From the NCBI GenBank assembly GCA_022592435.1, contig JABYQS010000315.1, forward strand, positions 1 through 31,939: a stretch of DNA of 31,939 nucleotides, in the 5' to 3' direction. Both the position numbers and the translations under genes were made by a program. This DNA comes from Cerioporus squamosus. Its lineage: Eukaryota; Basidiomycota; Agaricomycetes; Polyporales; Polyporaceae. Below are positions 10,644 to 20,511 of the stretch, piece after piece (position 1 is the first letter of the stretch; every line of letters starts with the position of its first letter). The notes beneath the pieces were generated by a model that had not been told where the DNA came from, did no database searches, and saw nothing but the letters and a program-made list of their open reading frames with translations.

Positions 10644-12377
10644 CTAGTAACAAGGACAAGTGCGACCACATTTGGAGCAAGGGGCAAGCACTTCACGATC
10701 CGGGTTGAAGTAGTCCTCTCGTTGTGCCGGCTTGTCGACCCACGAGAGCAAGTACTTGAAGATCGTTCCTGGATGGTCGAAGTCTTCGGCCCACCCTCCC
10801 CAATCGCAGATCTTACGGAAGTCCCACCGCAGCTCCGTGTGGAGATACTGGCAACCTCCGCGGCGGAAAGAATGGGTCCCGTACGAGCGTGGGTCGACAC
10901 CGATGTCAATGAGATTGTTTCGGAAACACTGTAGAAAGTTCTTCGTCGACTAAGAACTTCTCAGCAGGAGAACATCGGGACACATTACTGAAGGACGTAC
11001 CATGCGAGCGTCGGCAAAAGTGCTGACCTCATCACTGCCATGACGGCGTGAACGGAACACGAATCCAGACCGCTCAACGCCCATCTTGTGGCATAGCAAC
11101 CACCATTCCGCGAGCGCGGCCACCGGGCACATCCACGGGCGGTCGAGATCTTCGTATAGCAGGAACGGGTAGATTTCTGCAGTACATAGAACAATCAGAT
11201 CGTCAGTGGAACTCGAGGTAGCACATGGTGAGCGAACTTACCGCCTAGCTGGTGCGTCTTCCGAAACGGGAGCTTGAGCCTGACGCAGTTGTGGCCGTTC
11301 ACAACGATAAACTCAATGTCCGTCCACAGGATGCGAAGAGTCTCTTCGAAGCGCAGTAGGCACTTCATCGAGATCGTATATGAAGCTGTCATCATTACCC
11401 GGGTCTTGTACCCGCCCCAATCTGTCGTGTGGTCACCCTTGCGCTTGTGCGGGCGTGTCTCCGATGTCTGCGGGTAGTTCTGGTTGAAGTAATAGAGCTC
11501 CTTCATGGTGAGGTGGTCCATGGCGCGTGCGCTCGTGACGACCTCGGAGCCAGATCGAACCTGATGATATCAGAACAGATTGGAATCAGTATGTCAGCCC
11601 ACGGCCGCAATAAGTAGCAACTGGCATGAACATGCATACCTTCCGCCGGCGCAAGCTAATCATGTATTCGGAAACGACCACGGACAGGGACGGGTTGCCG
11701 TAGAAAGTTCCGGGAAGGTTGGGGTTCTCGCACCACATCTGCGTGCCGATCTTGAAGCCGCGCCCGAACTTGTGGCTTACTGCGGCCCTCATCTTCTGGG
11801 CGCGTGCGTAGGAGACGCGCTCGATGCTGATATCCTTCAGTTCTCCGGTGATGAGATCGATATCGTCCGCCCTTATATCAGATGACACGTTAGCTCGTTC
11901 ATACCGAAGAAGTTGAACTCGAGTGGCAACTTACTTCGACATGATCCAGGCAGTCACCCACACCGGAGTCTCGGACGGAAGCGTTCTCCAGAAGCCGTCC
12001 TCCTTCTGGGTCTCCTCGATGAACCCGTATTCTACGCAGAACTCGGTGAACGTCTTCCATAAACTGCGGGAAGAAGGTCAGCATGAGCGCGCACAGGGCC
12101 TGAAGGTGACCTACTTGCGATACTCGTGTGCGGTGCCTGGAACGACAACGTGTTCTGACGCTTTCTCAATAGTCTTCGCAAGGTTGCTCATGTCTGTCTT
12201 CGCTTTCTTCCGAGAAGCTGGAGAGGACTCGCGCAGGTACGATGGGTCCCGGGCGAGCTCGTCGTCAATCTCCCCGGCGGCCTCCATGGACTCTTTCTCA
12301 GCCTCGACATCATCTTCAATCTCGGCCCACGCTACCGTCTCCCGGGATTTAGAGATCCCCTTCAACCTGTCGGCCAT
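10644..12377 (-). CDS. Crypton-type tyrosine recombinase, six exons, catalytic residues intact
   Basis: Exons on the minus strand: 12377-12115, 12063-11935, 11871-11640, 11560-11242, 11176-11001 and 10928-10644; 467 residues, phases consistent at every junction. Order: a charged N-terminus; a core-binding-like segment (FTEFCVEYGF, TPVWVTAWIMSK); then the catalytic domain. Candidate catalytic residues are Arg278 (CLLRFEETLRILWTDIE), Lys309, His392/Arg395 (GTHSFRRGG), the tryptophan segment WGGW and nucleophile Tyr432 (TIFKYLLSW). These boxes match eukaryotic tyrosine recombinases of the Crypton type, which cut and rejoin DNA through a 3'-phosphotyrosine. The C-terminus ends CSKCGRTCPCY, a compact Cys cluster (457-466) that may bind zinc. 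Starship captains (DUF3435) share the fold but I see no reason to place it there. The intact frame argues for a functional or recently active protein. It is divergent from the SAP gene. Confidence 0.85.
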
Positions 12378-12607
12378 AGCGCAGTCGAGTATTCACGGTG
12401 AGGGACAGAGGGGGTACACGACAAGCCGGTTTGTGTACAAAATGCGGTGGCAGCAGCGGATAAATTCTAATTTGGGTCGAGTGATCGGAGGGCGTAGGCG
12501 AGAGAACTTTAGGTCGCAGGCTCGGTCGAACGTAACTCACACATGTACACTATGTCACTCAATAATGAAGAGAGGCCGCATGGGGCTGGCAACATACTCA
12601 CGCTGCC
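12378..12607. promoter_or_regulatory. Shared 230-bp divergent promoter with a 25-bp imperfect palindrome
   Basis: This is the only space between the start codons of the recombinase (minus) and the SAP protein (plus), so it must hold both promoters. It contains an imperfect palindrome at 12414-12438 with perfect 6-bp outer arms GTACAC/GTGTAC and a core close to AAGCCGGTTT. Co-regulation, or autoregulation by the encoded DNA-binding protein, is a reasonable inference but is not shown. Confidence 0.6.
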
Positions 12608-14431
12608 ATGTCCTGGTCAGAGCATCAACCGAGACGATCGCCAGTTCAAAACCTACCAGCTGAAGATGTGAGTGGCCGTGTCAGCACTCGTCCAACATAG
12701 GAGCTTACCAGTCTGCCAGCAAACCGCCTCCAAAAGTCGCTGAACTCCGGAATCACCTCGCGGCGTTGGGTCTCACAAAGTCGGGCAAGCAAGCAGAGCT
12801 GGTAGAACGTCTGCGGCGGTTCTCGGAGAACCCGGACCAGTGGAACAGGTGCGTCGCGAGTTCTAACAGCCTCTTGTCTGTGTTCCTGACTGGAAGTCGC
12901 ACGAACATTAGCATTCTTTTCCCGGCACGAGGACGACAGCGAGGCGACATTTCCCAGCAGACGGCAAAGAAGAGTCGCACTGCGCAGCGGATCATCGAGA
13001 CTTTCGGAGCGCGAGAGGCTGAACTCACCTATCAGTCCAAGAAGAGCGGCGCACAGACTAGGCCAATCGCACAGATGTCCGCACAGAGGGAAACCGCGAA
13101 CGATGCGTGGGTGAGTCGCAGTAGTGCGTGTGCAAGTTCGAAATAGGTGACAAGTTCCCACCCTAGGCCACGGCGGTCATGCGTAAGCGCAAGGCGGCGC
13201 AGACAGCTGCAGCCTCTAGCACAGAGCCAAGTACTGCAGAAACACCAGGAGCGGTCGCCGAAGGGACAGACATCGCAGAGGGACAACAGAGGGGCGACAT
13301 GGTAAGTAACAAACCACGCGCCGCGGTACCCAGATCTGACATAAGCTGCATGAACGCCAGGATATCCGACGACTCGCACGGCATATCGGGACCGTCGATC
13401 GGGGTCTGCACAACCGTTTGGGGGCCGTGCAGTCTCAGCTCAGCGACCTCCAGACAGGTCTAGCTATATTCTCAGCCACGCAGCTCCGAGCGCAAGCATC
13501 AGCAAGCACCTCAGCACTTCCCCAGGCCTCTGCGCTCGCTCACGTTCCCATGCTCGATCTCGGCTCTCACCTTGCGCTAGCACCACCGTTGTTACTTGGT
13601 GTTCCAGCATCCAGCGTGGCGTGCGACCGCGGTTCCAACACCGGCACGGCAACCAGCATCAGCGGCGTCGTGAGCATCACCGGGCCCTCTCCGAGTCCGA
13701 GCCCTGGACCTCACTATCAGCTCTCGATGCCAATCCCTCAAGGCGTTACCATCCCACGGGAGGCCATACCGGCGCGGAACCTGGTGATCATCAATCTTGA
13801 CGGAGATGAGTTCGCGTTCGACAGGACTCAGGTCCCGAACCCACCTAAGGTGAGCTTTGCAAACGACCTGCCACGGCTCTTCCGTGAATGGCACGCGTCG
13901 GAAATCCTCACCGTGAACGGGCGCGGCATACCCGTCAAGCACTGGGACCTCTTCTACAAGAAGCGCATTGGGATTAAGCAGCACGCCTGGGATGTGGTCC
14001 GGGTCCAGTGGGGTAACTGGAAGGTGTGTTTCAGTTTCTGATGAGACTATCGCAGCACTTCTGATATGTTCAAACAGTTTCTTGTCACAGAACGCGAAAC
14101 GTTCTCATCTGAAGCCATGTTCTGGGCCAAGTACAGCGACAGCGAGGGCAATCGGCTGAATTTCCAGAAGATCCTCGACATCCTTCAGGGATCCCGCCAG
14201 ACAGACGACGATCGCGACGCTGCGGCTGCGCTTTGGTTCTTCGATGGCAACCTCGGTCAGCTCGGTGCCCACGGCTACTTTGACTACAAGAAGTCCGGGA
14301 ATCACTACGTCTGCACGAAGACGCAGACCATCGCCAGCAAATGGCGCAAGCTTCTCCGCGAGCGCAAGGACGTCGCAGAGCTCTGGGAACTTGCCCGCGC
14401 GGCCTCTCCGCTGTCTGACTTCAACGTTTAA
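12608..14431 (+). CDS. SAP-domain protein with possible GCR1_C-like C-terminal half, partner of the recombinase
   Basis: Exons 12608-12667, 12712-12848, 12897-13110 (or from 12912), 13167-13301, 13361-14023 and 14078-14431 encode about 520 residues in frame. A SAP-like helix-extension-helix lies at about 27-61 (KVAELRNHLAALGLTKSGKQ then AELVERLRRF); SAP domains bind AT-rich or scaffold DNA. A basic segment (MRKRKAAQ), an amphipathic stretch suggestive of a coiled coil (HNRLGAVQSQLSDLQTGL) and an Ala/Ser/Pro linker follow. The C-terminal 175 residues are well structured: DLPRLFREWHASE, HWDLFYKKRIGIKQ, VVRVQWGNWK and later WFFDGNLG and YFDYKKSGNHY. The tryptophan-spaced FREW...YKKR...WGNWK pattern recalls GCR1_C DNA-binding domains that are fused to recombinases in known Cryptons; this match is from memory and tentative. 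The divergent arrangement suggests joint function. Confidence 0.8.
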
Positions 14432-14652
14432 TCTCTCGCGTCCCCTCGCTCAAGGTGAGACTGCTCCCATCTCGGCCCCCAGTCACGCTGACCACTCGTA
14501 TCCAGCACATCTATGCCGGCGCGCCCTCTCGCACATGTCCTCTCCTTTGTACACGCACTCACACACACTCCTTATCTTGACGAACACCCGACCACGACAG
14601 GCTTCGGGACCGAGCCGCTTTCCTTTCATGTACACCCCCCACACTCATCCTG

Positions 14653-14712
14653 CGACTCGCGCGTTGCCCAGACTAGACTCGCGCGTTGCAGACTAGACTC
14701 GCGCGTTGCCCG
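14653..14712. repeat. Three tandem copies of a 20-22-bp unit after the SAP gene
   Basis: GACTCGCGCGTTGC starts at about 14653, 14676 and 14696, each followed by (CC)AGACTA or a variant. It lies about 220 bp beyond the SAP stop codon. It could be a chance minisatellite or a recombinase or binding site; there is no further evidence. Confidence 0.85.
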
Positions 14713-17410
14713 GACGATCCCCCATGACATCATGCCCATAGCTTACTAAGTTCCTGTATAGTCGCATATCTGTACAGCCCACTATTGTGCATCTTGTACA
14801 GTCCTAGTGAGGACTTCTAATCGACGCCGCAGCTTTCTACCGTCGACCGACCAGGAGGAACCAGGAGGAATAACGGCTTTATTTTTCTAGGTAAGTCCTC
14901 TGCCGGCCGACAAGTCCCCCGGCACGCCGCCGCCTCGAGCTCCGACCCAATCCCGCCCGGAATGGGACATCCGACGACGCGGACGACCCCCCATTATCCG
15001 CTCGCTCGTCGATCGCGCACTCCGGGGGCCAGGGAGAGGAGAGAGGGGCCAGGGGAACGCCAAGCGGGCGTTTTGGAGGCCGGATGCCCGATTAGGCAAG
15101 GCGCCCGCGCGGGACCAGAGGTTGGCGCCCGAGGGACTGCGAATCTCCACCAGGAAGACGCATTGCTAGGTCGGGTGAGCGGGAGAAGAGTCCGCGTGCA
15201 TGCGACAGCGAGGTCGCGATCGAGAGGGCCAAGGATGGGTTCAATCCGTAGATGCCGGCGGGATGGCCACAGGGGAGCGAGCCGGAGTCGGTGAAATAGA
15301 GAGCGTCTTGAAAGCCGGAGCGAATGGTCTGTGGAAGTCGGACCACGGAGAGCGCAGACTGAGGGATAGTCGAAAACACTGAGTGAGCGGATGAGCGGGA
15401 GGGAGGTGACGTGGAACATACTATATGTGTGTGGCTGAGCTCGACTGTCTGCCCTTCATTGATCTCGCATACTCTGTACGCATCGAGAAAATCGCGTATC
15501 AGTGTCATGTTGAACGCTCGACATCCACTGCTCACGAATGTGTTGCCACCTGCGATGCTATTCGACAGGGTTCGAGTCAAGCCGAGAGTGGCATGGAGAG
15601 GACATGCTGATCTTGCTCTGGATCTGCGCAGATCTCCGTAGCGTTGAGTTGCCGGCGGCGGGACATAGCGACAGAAATAGGAGGCATGGACACCGGGGCG
15701 GAAGGGCGGGAGCGTGAGGGGCTTGTGTGTGCGCGATGTGCACCGGAGAACTGCGTCGCGCTGAACGCGATGGTCGGCGACATGGAATGTTGGCATGTAG
15801 AAGGAAATAATGCATACGTACCGGGTCGGGGCGGTCGAGGTCGGGTGGTTAGCCCGGTGACCGTCATGCGCGCGTTAGCACCGAACGTCACGGGAGCCGT
15901 CAAGACGCTGTAAATAGCAACGAGAACACTAGCGGGGCATGTTTGCAGGGTTGGCCCGGACATGGGACATCCAGAAGACGCGTCGGGTGAGCGGGAGAAG
16001 AGGCGCAAGTACGCAGCAACGAGATCGAGAGGGGAGAATGGATTCGATCAGCAGAGGCCGGTGGGGGTCTATAGGGGGACAGTACGCATGGAGAGCGCCT
16101 TGAGTGCCGGGCCAACGTTCTCTGTGAGGTTCGGACCGGACATCATGCAGTCGGTGCTGTGTCGAAGCTGTCCAAGATGACGTCCGGGGACGGTTTGAGC
16201 GGAACGTCTGTCGAGAACATTGAGTGAGCGGATGCGCGCGAGGGAGGAGCTGTAGAAGCTACCATATGTGGGTGGCTGAGCTCGAGTGTCTGCACCTCAC
16301 TGAGCTCGCGAGTGCGCATACTCTGTATGCGTCGAGAGAATCGTACATCAGCGCCATGCCGAACGCTTGGGAGGTCCGCTGCTCACCAGCCTGCTGGACG
16401 ACGTCCAAGCGGAGCGTCATACGGGATGAGATCCAGATGATGCTCTCGATCTGCGCAGATCTCCGTTGCGTTGAGTTGCCGGCGGCGAGACATCGCGACG
16501 GAAATAGGAGGCATGGAGGTCGGGCGGATGCGCGGGAATGTGGGGGCTTGATGCGATGTACTCCGGGGAATTGCGACGCGCTGGACGCAATGGTCAGGGA
16601 GATGAAATGTTAGCATGTATGCATACGTACCGGGTCCGGGCGTACAGTGCCCGGTCGATGTCGGATGGCTAGCCTGATGCACGTCATCGTACGATAGCCC
16701 GTAAGAGTCAAGAACCCCGAGGATGGATGACGAGCCACGCGCCGGTGTGTTCTCTAGAAGAGCGCGTCGTCCGAGAGCCGGCAGGACACTGTATAAGGCA
16801 AAGCAAGCGCAGGACGTGAGCGGGGTGCAGGGAACACGGACATGGGACGTCGAGAAGACGCGTCGGGTGAGCGGGAGAAGAGGCGCGAGCATGCAGCAGC
16901 GAGATCGAGAGGACGGAGTCGATCAGCGAATGCCGGCGGAAGGCTCATAGGGGTGGAATGAAGAGCGCGTTGAATGCCGGGCTGGAGTCGGCCTGCGAGA
17001 CGGCGGCGGGCACACAGAGAGCCAGCGCAGGCGAGCAGAGAGCGCACAGCGAGTATCCCGTGCAGCGGCAGGGGCGAGTGCAGCCGGCGGACGGCGAGAG
17101 CAGCGAGGTTTAGAGCAGCACAGCTTGCGACGCTGGCTGCCATATCGGGGCTGCTCGCGGGCATCGTGGCGTGGGAAGAAGACGTAGCGGCTCTCTGCTC
17201 TCGCTCGCTGCTCTCTGCACCTTCTCTCCTCCGTCAGACACCCGCCGGGTCATCGCCGGTCGCTGAGCGTGCGCAGAACACTCTCAGAGCGTGCACACGC
17301 CGGAGCGGACACGCACGGGCGGGGGATCGTGCTCCGCTGGCCGACAGGACGCCGCGGACATCCCAACGCGGCCGTATATAACCCCCCTCCGTTCATTACT
17401 CTCAGCTGCG
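14713..17410. repeat. Non-coding block with a degenerate tandem duplication of about 0.8 kb
   Basis: TCGGGTGAGCGGGAGAAGAG occurs at 15171, 15983 and 16863. GAGCTCGA(C/G)TGTCTGC-type sequence and ATACTCTGTA(C/T)GC follow in the first two copies (15437 and 16276 regions), as do GCGTTGAGTTGCCGGCGGCG (15641 and 16468) and TGCATACGTACCGGGT (near 15810 and 16620). The period is therefore about 810-830 bp for copies one and two; the third, starting near 16840, is partial. No gene could be supported, although a minus-strand frame inside the repeat shows a coding-like substitution pattern (see findings). A short EcoRI-like or terminator feature was not seen. About 17.0-17.4 kb is a GC-rich upstream region of the next gene. 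Confidence 0.75.
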
Positions 17411-18249
17411 ATGGCTTCTCCGCCCAACACGCTCTCCCCGCCGCCGCTCTCTGCGCAGTCGTCGTCAGACTCTAGCTCAAGCTCGACGCCCGCCGTCCGG
17501 CACCCTTCCCCGCTCAGCCAGGCCATGCACGCCCCAGACGGCGCGTCCCTCTCCGTCGTCCATCAGGTCCGCCCCCCTCCCGGGCCCGTCCCAGAGCACG
17601 CAGTCGGTCCGCTCGCGAGGCGGCTCCGTCTCCACCATCCGCCCGCCCACGCTCCCGCTCGTGACGTCCCCGGTCATCACCCGCGTCGTGTCCACGCCCG
17701 TCTCCCACTCCCTCTCCTCCTCCACCACCACCCTCGGCCCTGGCCCCTCCGACTTCCGCTCTCGCAGCGTCTCGCGCAGCCGCCGCGCCTCCTCTACCTC
17801 GCGCCACCACAGCCCCGTCCGCGACCTCTCCTGGCTCTGGCGTTTCAAGAACGCGAAGGACGGCGAGAACGACGACTCGAGCAGCTGGTGGACGTCGGTG
17901 GAGGTCATCCCGCGTCCGTGGGACGAGAAGAAGAAGAAGACTGTCCCCGTTGAGCAGGCGGATGGGTATGTCAGGACACGCGATGTGAGTACTCCCCTTC
18001 TCTGTTGTCCATTCGTCCCCCGTCCTCCCGCGTGCGCTGTTTTGGTTCACGCACTTCAACAGTCCCGCTCGCAGTCTGTTCCTCCCCAACAGACCTGTCA
18101 CGACCTTGCGCTTCGACGTCGTAACCTCCCCCTTCCGCTCGTGGCTCGCTGGACGCGCCGGGTACATGCTGCGGCTACCAACGTACTTTCGCAACGTCGC
18201 GCAGCTCGTTCACGGCGCGTTGTATCCGGTGCATCGCGGGACGCTGTGA
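17411..18249 (+). pseudogene. Gene with frame discontinuity, possible pseudogene or one-base sequence error
   Basis: The start at 17411 opens MASPPNTLSPPPLSAQSSSD and a Ser/Pro-rich N-terminus. After about 17565 the protein-like frame moves by one base (TQSVRSRGGSVSTIRPPTLP, later HSPVRDLSWLWRFKNAKDG and WWTSVEVIPRPWDEKKKK). Deleting one C from the run of six at about 17573-17578 would join them. A true intron there would be only 28-40 nt without a branch site. A later intron, GG|GTATGT at 17966 to AG at 18062 or 18074, restores frame to LFLPNRPVTTLRFDVVTSPF and ends RGTL at the TGA 18247-18249. The TGA sits inside a GTGAGG donor-like string and the frame stays open beyond it for over 130 codons, so the true end may lie further right. 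Function unknown; no family recognised. Confidence 0.45.
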
Positions 18250-18664
18250 GGCGCGGGCACGCGCCCGCGTTCTGAGCGTTTGACCCTTGTGTCTCGATGT
18301 GGCGATTTCGCTCGTCCTGCTGCAAGTCCCATCGAGCTCGCGGTTGTCCGTGTCATAGCGATCTTCGTGAGGAGCGCAGCTCCTGCCGGGTGCCCGTCTG
18401 GGTACGCCCGTATTGCAGTCGCCTCAGCAGAGAGGATCAAGTGCGAGAGGCTGCTACGCCTGCGGCTGAGCGCAACGTCCAGCGTGGCAGCTCCCGCTTC
18501 CTTGCACACACGGCAGCGCTCGTGTCTCAAATTCGCGATCTCTCGTTGTTTAGTCTGCTCCCTGCCTCACGACGGGCCCAGCCAAAAAAGCGACCGCGAG
18601 AAATCAGGGGAAAATGCTCACCGGAGGTGGCCTGCGGTGAAGATTTGTCGGGACGTTTAGAGCG

Positions 18665-19082
18665 TCGGATAGGTGACCTTGGTTTGAGATAAGGTCAGAC
18701 TAATAGAGCGTTAGAAAGGAGACCTTAGTTGACGTACTAAACGGCGACTAGAAATTTGCCGCTCAGACGACCTTTCAGCGTCACGAAAATGTTGCCGGGA
18801 AAGGTTACCTTCATTGATAAGATCCTCATCATTCGCGCCTGATTTTCCGGACCGCAAAAGTAAGGGATGAGGCCGCCTTCTCTGGTGCCGTTACCGGCGA
18901 CGGGATAGGCTGGACAAAGGTAACCTATTGGGTGTCAAGGTATGAGATTGAAATGGTCTTGAAAGGTCGCCTAGTCTGACGGTGAAGCTCCGCTTGAAAG
19001 GTCACATTTTCGGAGGCAGGAAAGGGGGAACGAGAAAGGTCACCTACCCGGGAGCCAGAAAACCCAGTAGAAGGTGTCATTT
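18665..19082. repeat. Cluster of AGGTNACCT-like imperfect palindromes
   Basis: Related 10-12-bp sites occur at about 18671 (AGGTGACCTT), 18716 (AAAGGAGACCTTAG), 18765 (AGACGACCTTTC), 18800 (AAAGGTTACCTT), 18916 (AAAGGTAACCTA), 18961 (AAAGGTCGCCTA), 18997 (AAAGGTCACATTTTCGG), 19036 (AAAGGTCACCTA) and 19071 (AAGGTGTCATTTTCGG). Several are near-perfect palindromes. The two ATTTTCGG copies show that longer units were also duplicated. Confidence 0.7.
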
Positions 19083-19309
19083 TCGGACTGGGAGAAATAG
19101 GTTCCTAACGCCACGCCACACCACTTCCCAATTCGACACGCTGCGCCGCACTGCTTTCGGCTGCATCGCACTTCTCACCCGCACGGCCCGCCCCAACACA
19201 CCACGCCACAAGCTCTCGAGTAGCCCTGAAGCGCTCTCCATGACTTCCCGAAACAGGATGGGTACACTCCTCGCCACCGTACCACGCGGCGACGACAACA
19301 CCACGAGGC

Positions 19310-19680
19310 AAGGCTTGCCGACCGCATCCCGCCACTCCGCAGGACGTGTTCGCGCCCCTCGCCATCGTTCCACACGATGATCACGGGACTACGCTCCGAC
19401 TGCATCCCGCCACCCCACACGAGGGCCGCCCCTCGCCACCGACTTACCCGCTCGGCTTGCCGACCACATCCTGGCACTCCGCAGGACGTGTTCGCACCCC
19501 TCGCCATCGTTCAACACGACGAGCACGGGACCATGCTCCGACTGCATCCCGCCACCCCGCACGAGGGCCGCCCCTCGCCACCGACTTACCCGCTCGGCTT
19601 GCCGACCGCATCCCGCCACTCCGCAGGACGTGTTCGCGCCCCTCGCCATCGTTCAACACGATGAGCACGGGACTACGCGC
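19310..19680. repeat. 142-bp tandem array, about 2.5 copies
   Basis: AGGACGTGTTCGC(G/A)CCCCTCGCCATCGTT recurs at 19341, 19483 and 19625, spaced exactly 142 bp. Each unit also contains GACTGCATCCCGCCACCCC and GAGGGCCGCCCCTCGCCACC. Copies differ by only a few bases, so the array is far younger than the other duplications in the window. More diverged half-units of the same family flank it to the right (to about 19.95 kb). Confidence 0.9.
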
Positions 19681-20511
19681 CCCTCGCCACTGATCCACAG
19701 GCTCGCCCCCGCTGAATGCATCCCGACACTCCGCAAGACGTGCAATCTCTCGTCGCCGCTGTTTCACGCGGCGAGCACGGCACCACGGCCCGACGAAGTC
19801 TCGCCGCCACTCCGCGAGACGTGTAAACTCCCTTCGCCACCGTTACACGAGGCTCGTCCCGCCGCTCCGTAAGACCCTTGTCACCGTTCCACGCGGCGAG
19901 CACGGGACCATCTCGCTACTCCGGAAGACGTGCCATGACTGCGTCGCTGCTCGCCGCCGGTTCACGCGGCAGCCGCTACATCGCCAGGCTCTCCTCGCCG
20001 ACTGCTTGCAGCCACTCTGCAGGACGCCGTGCAGGCGCCCCTCGCTACCTGCGGCGAGCGCGGAACATCGAGGCTCACTGCCCGCAGCGCTGATGCTTTG
20101 GCGGCATCGCGGTGTGATGCTGCCAGTGCTCATCGACGACGCTACAAGACATCCACGCAAACCTCGCCGCCGCCGAACGACGAGAAGAGCCACCAGACGC
20201 CTCCTGGCGGCATACTTGCCGGCCCCGACTCGCGCTGTGGATGCCCGCGGCGCCGACCACGAGTCCTAATCGCTCCGCAACACGTCCGCGCCGTTCCGTG
20301 ACGGTACTCGGAAGAGATGAAGAGTGCTCGCGAAGGAACTGCACTCACCGGTTAGAGGACACGCTCCGAGGCGTAATGCACAGACAGTCCGGGATGACAC
20401 ATGACAGAGGAAACGAGACAATAGATACATGCTCGGACACGGTCGGGTGCGTCAAAAACCCTCGCCTGGAGGGGAAAAAGCTACCGGCCGTTCCGATCTT
20501 GGTTGGGTGCA

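Larger units (their letters stand above)
18250..20511. other. Intergenic block rich in short repeats
   Basis: No supported gene. It contains the AGGTNACCT-like cluster (18.66-19.08 kb), the 142-bp array (19.31-19.68 kb) and diverged units of the same family as far as about 20.05 kb (repeated CTCCG(C/G)(A/G)AGACGTG and GCGGCGAGCACGG). From 20.1 to 20.5 kb I see nothing identifiable. Confidence 0.55.

Noticed and set aside
10644..12377. Starship captain (DUF3435) identity for the recombinase
   Set aside because: Starships are known mainly from Pezizomycotina, and the boxes seen (HSFRRGG, WGGW, KYLLSW) and short protein fit Crypton-type enzymes better. A profile search would settle it.
19310..19680. 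CRISPR-like regular repeats
   Set aside because: Units are 142 bp and similar throughout with no unique spacers, and the host is a eukaryote; this is an ordinary tandem array.
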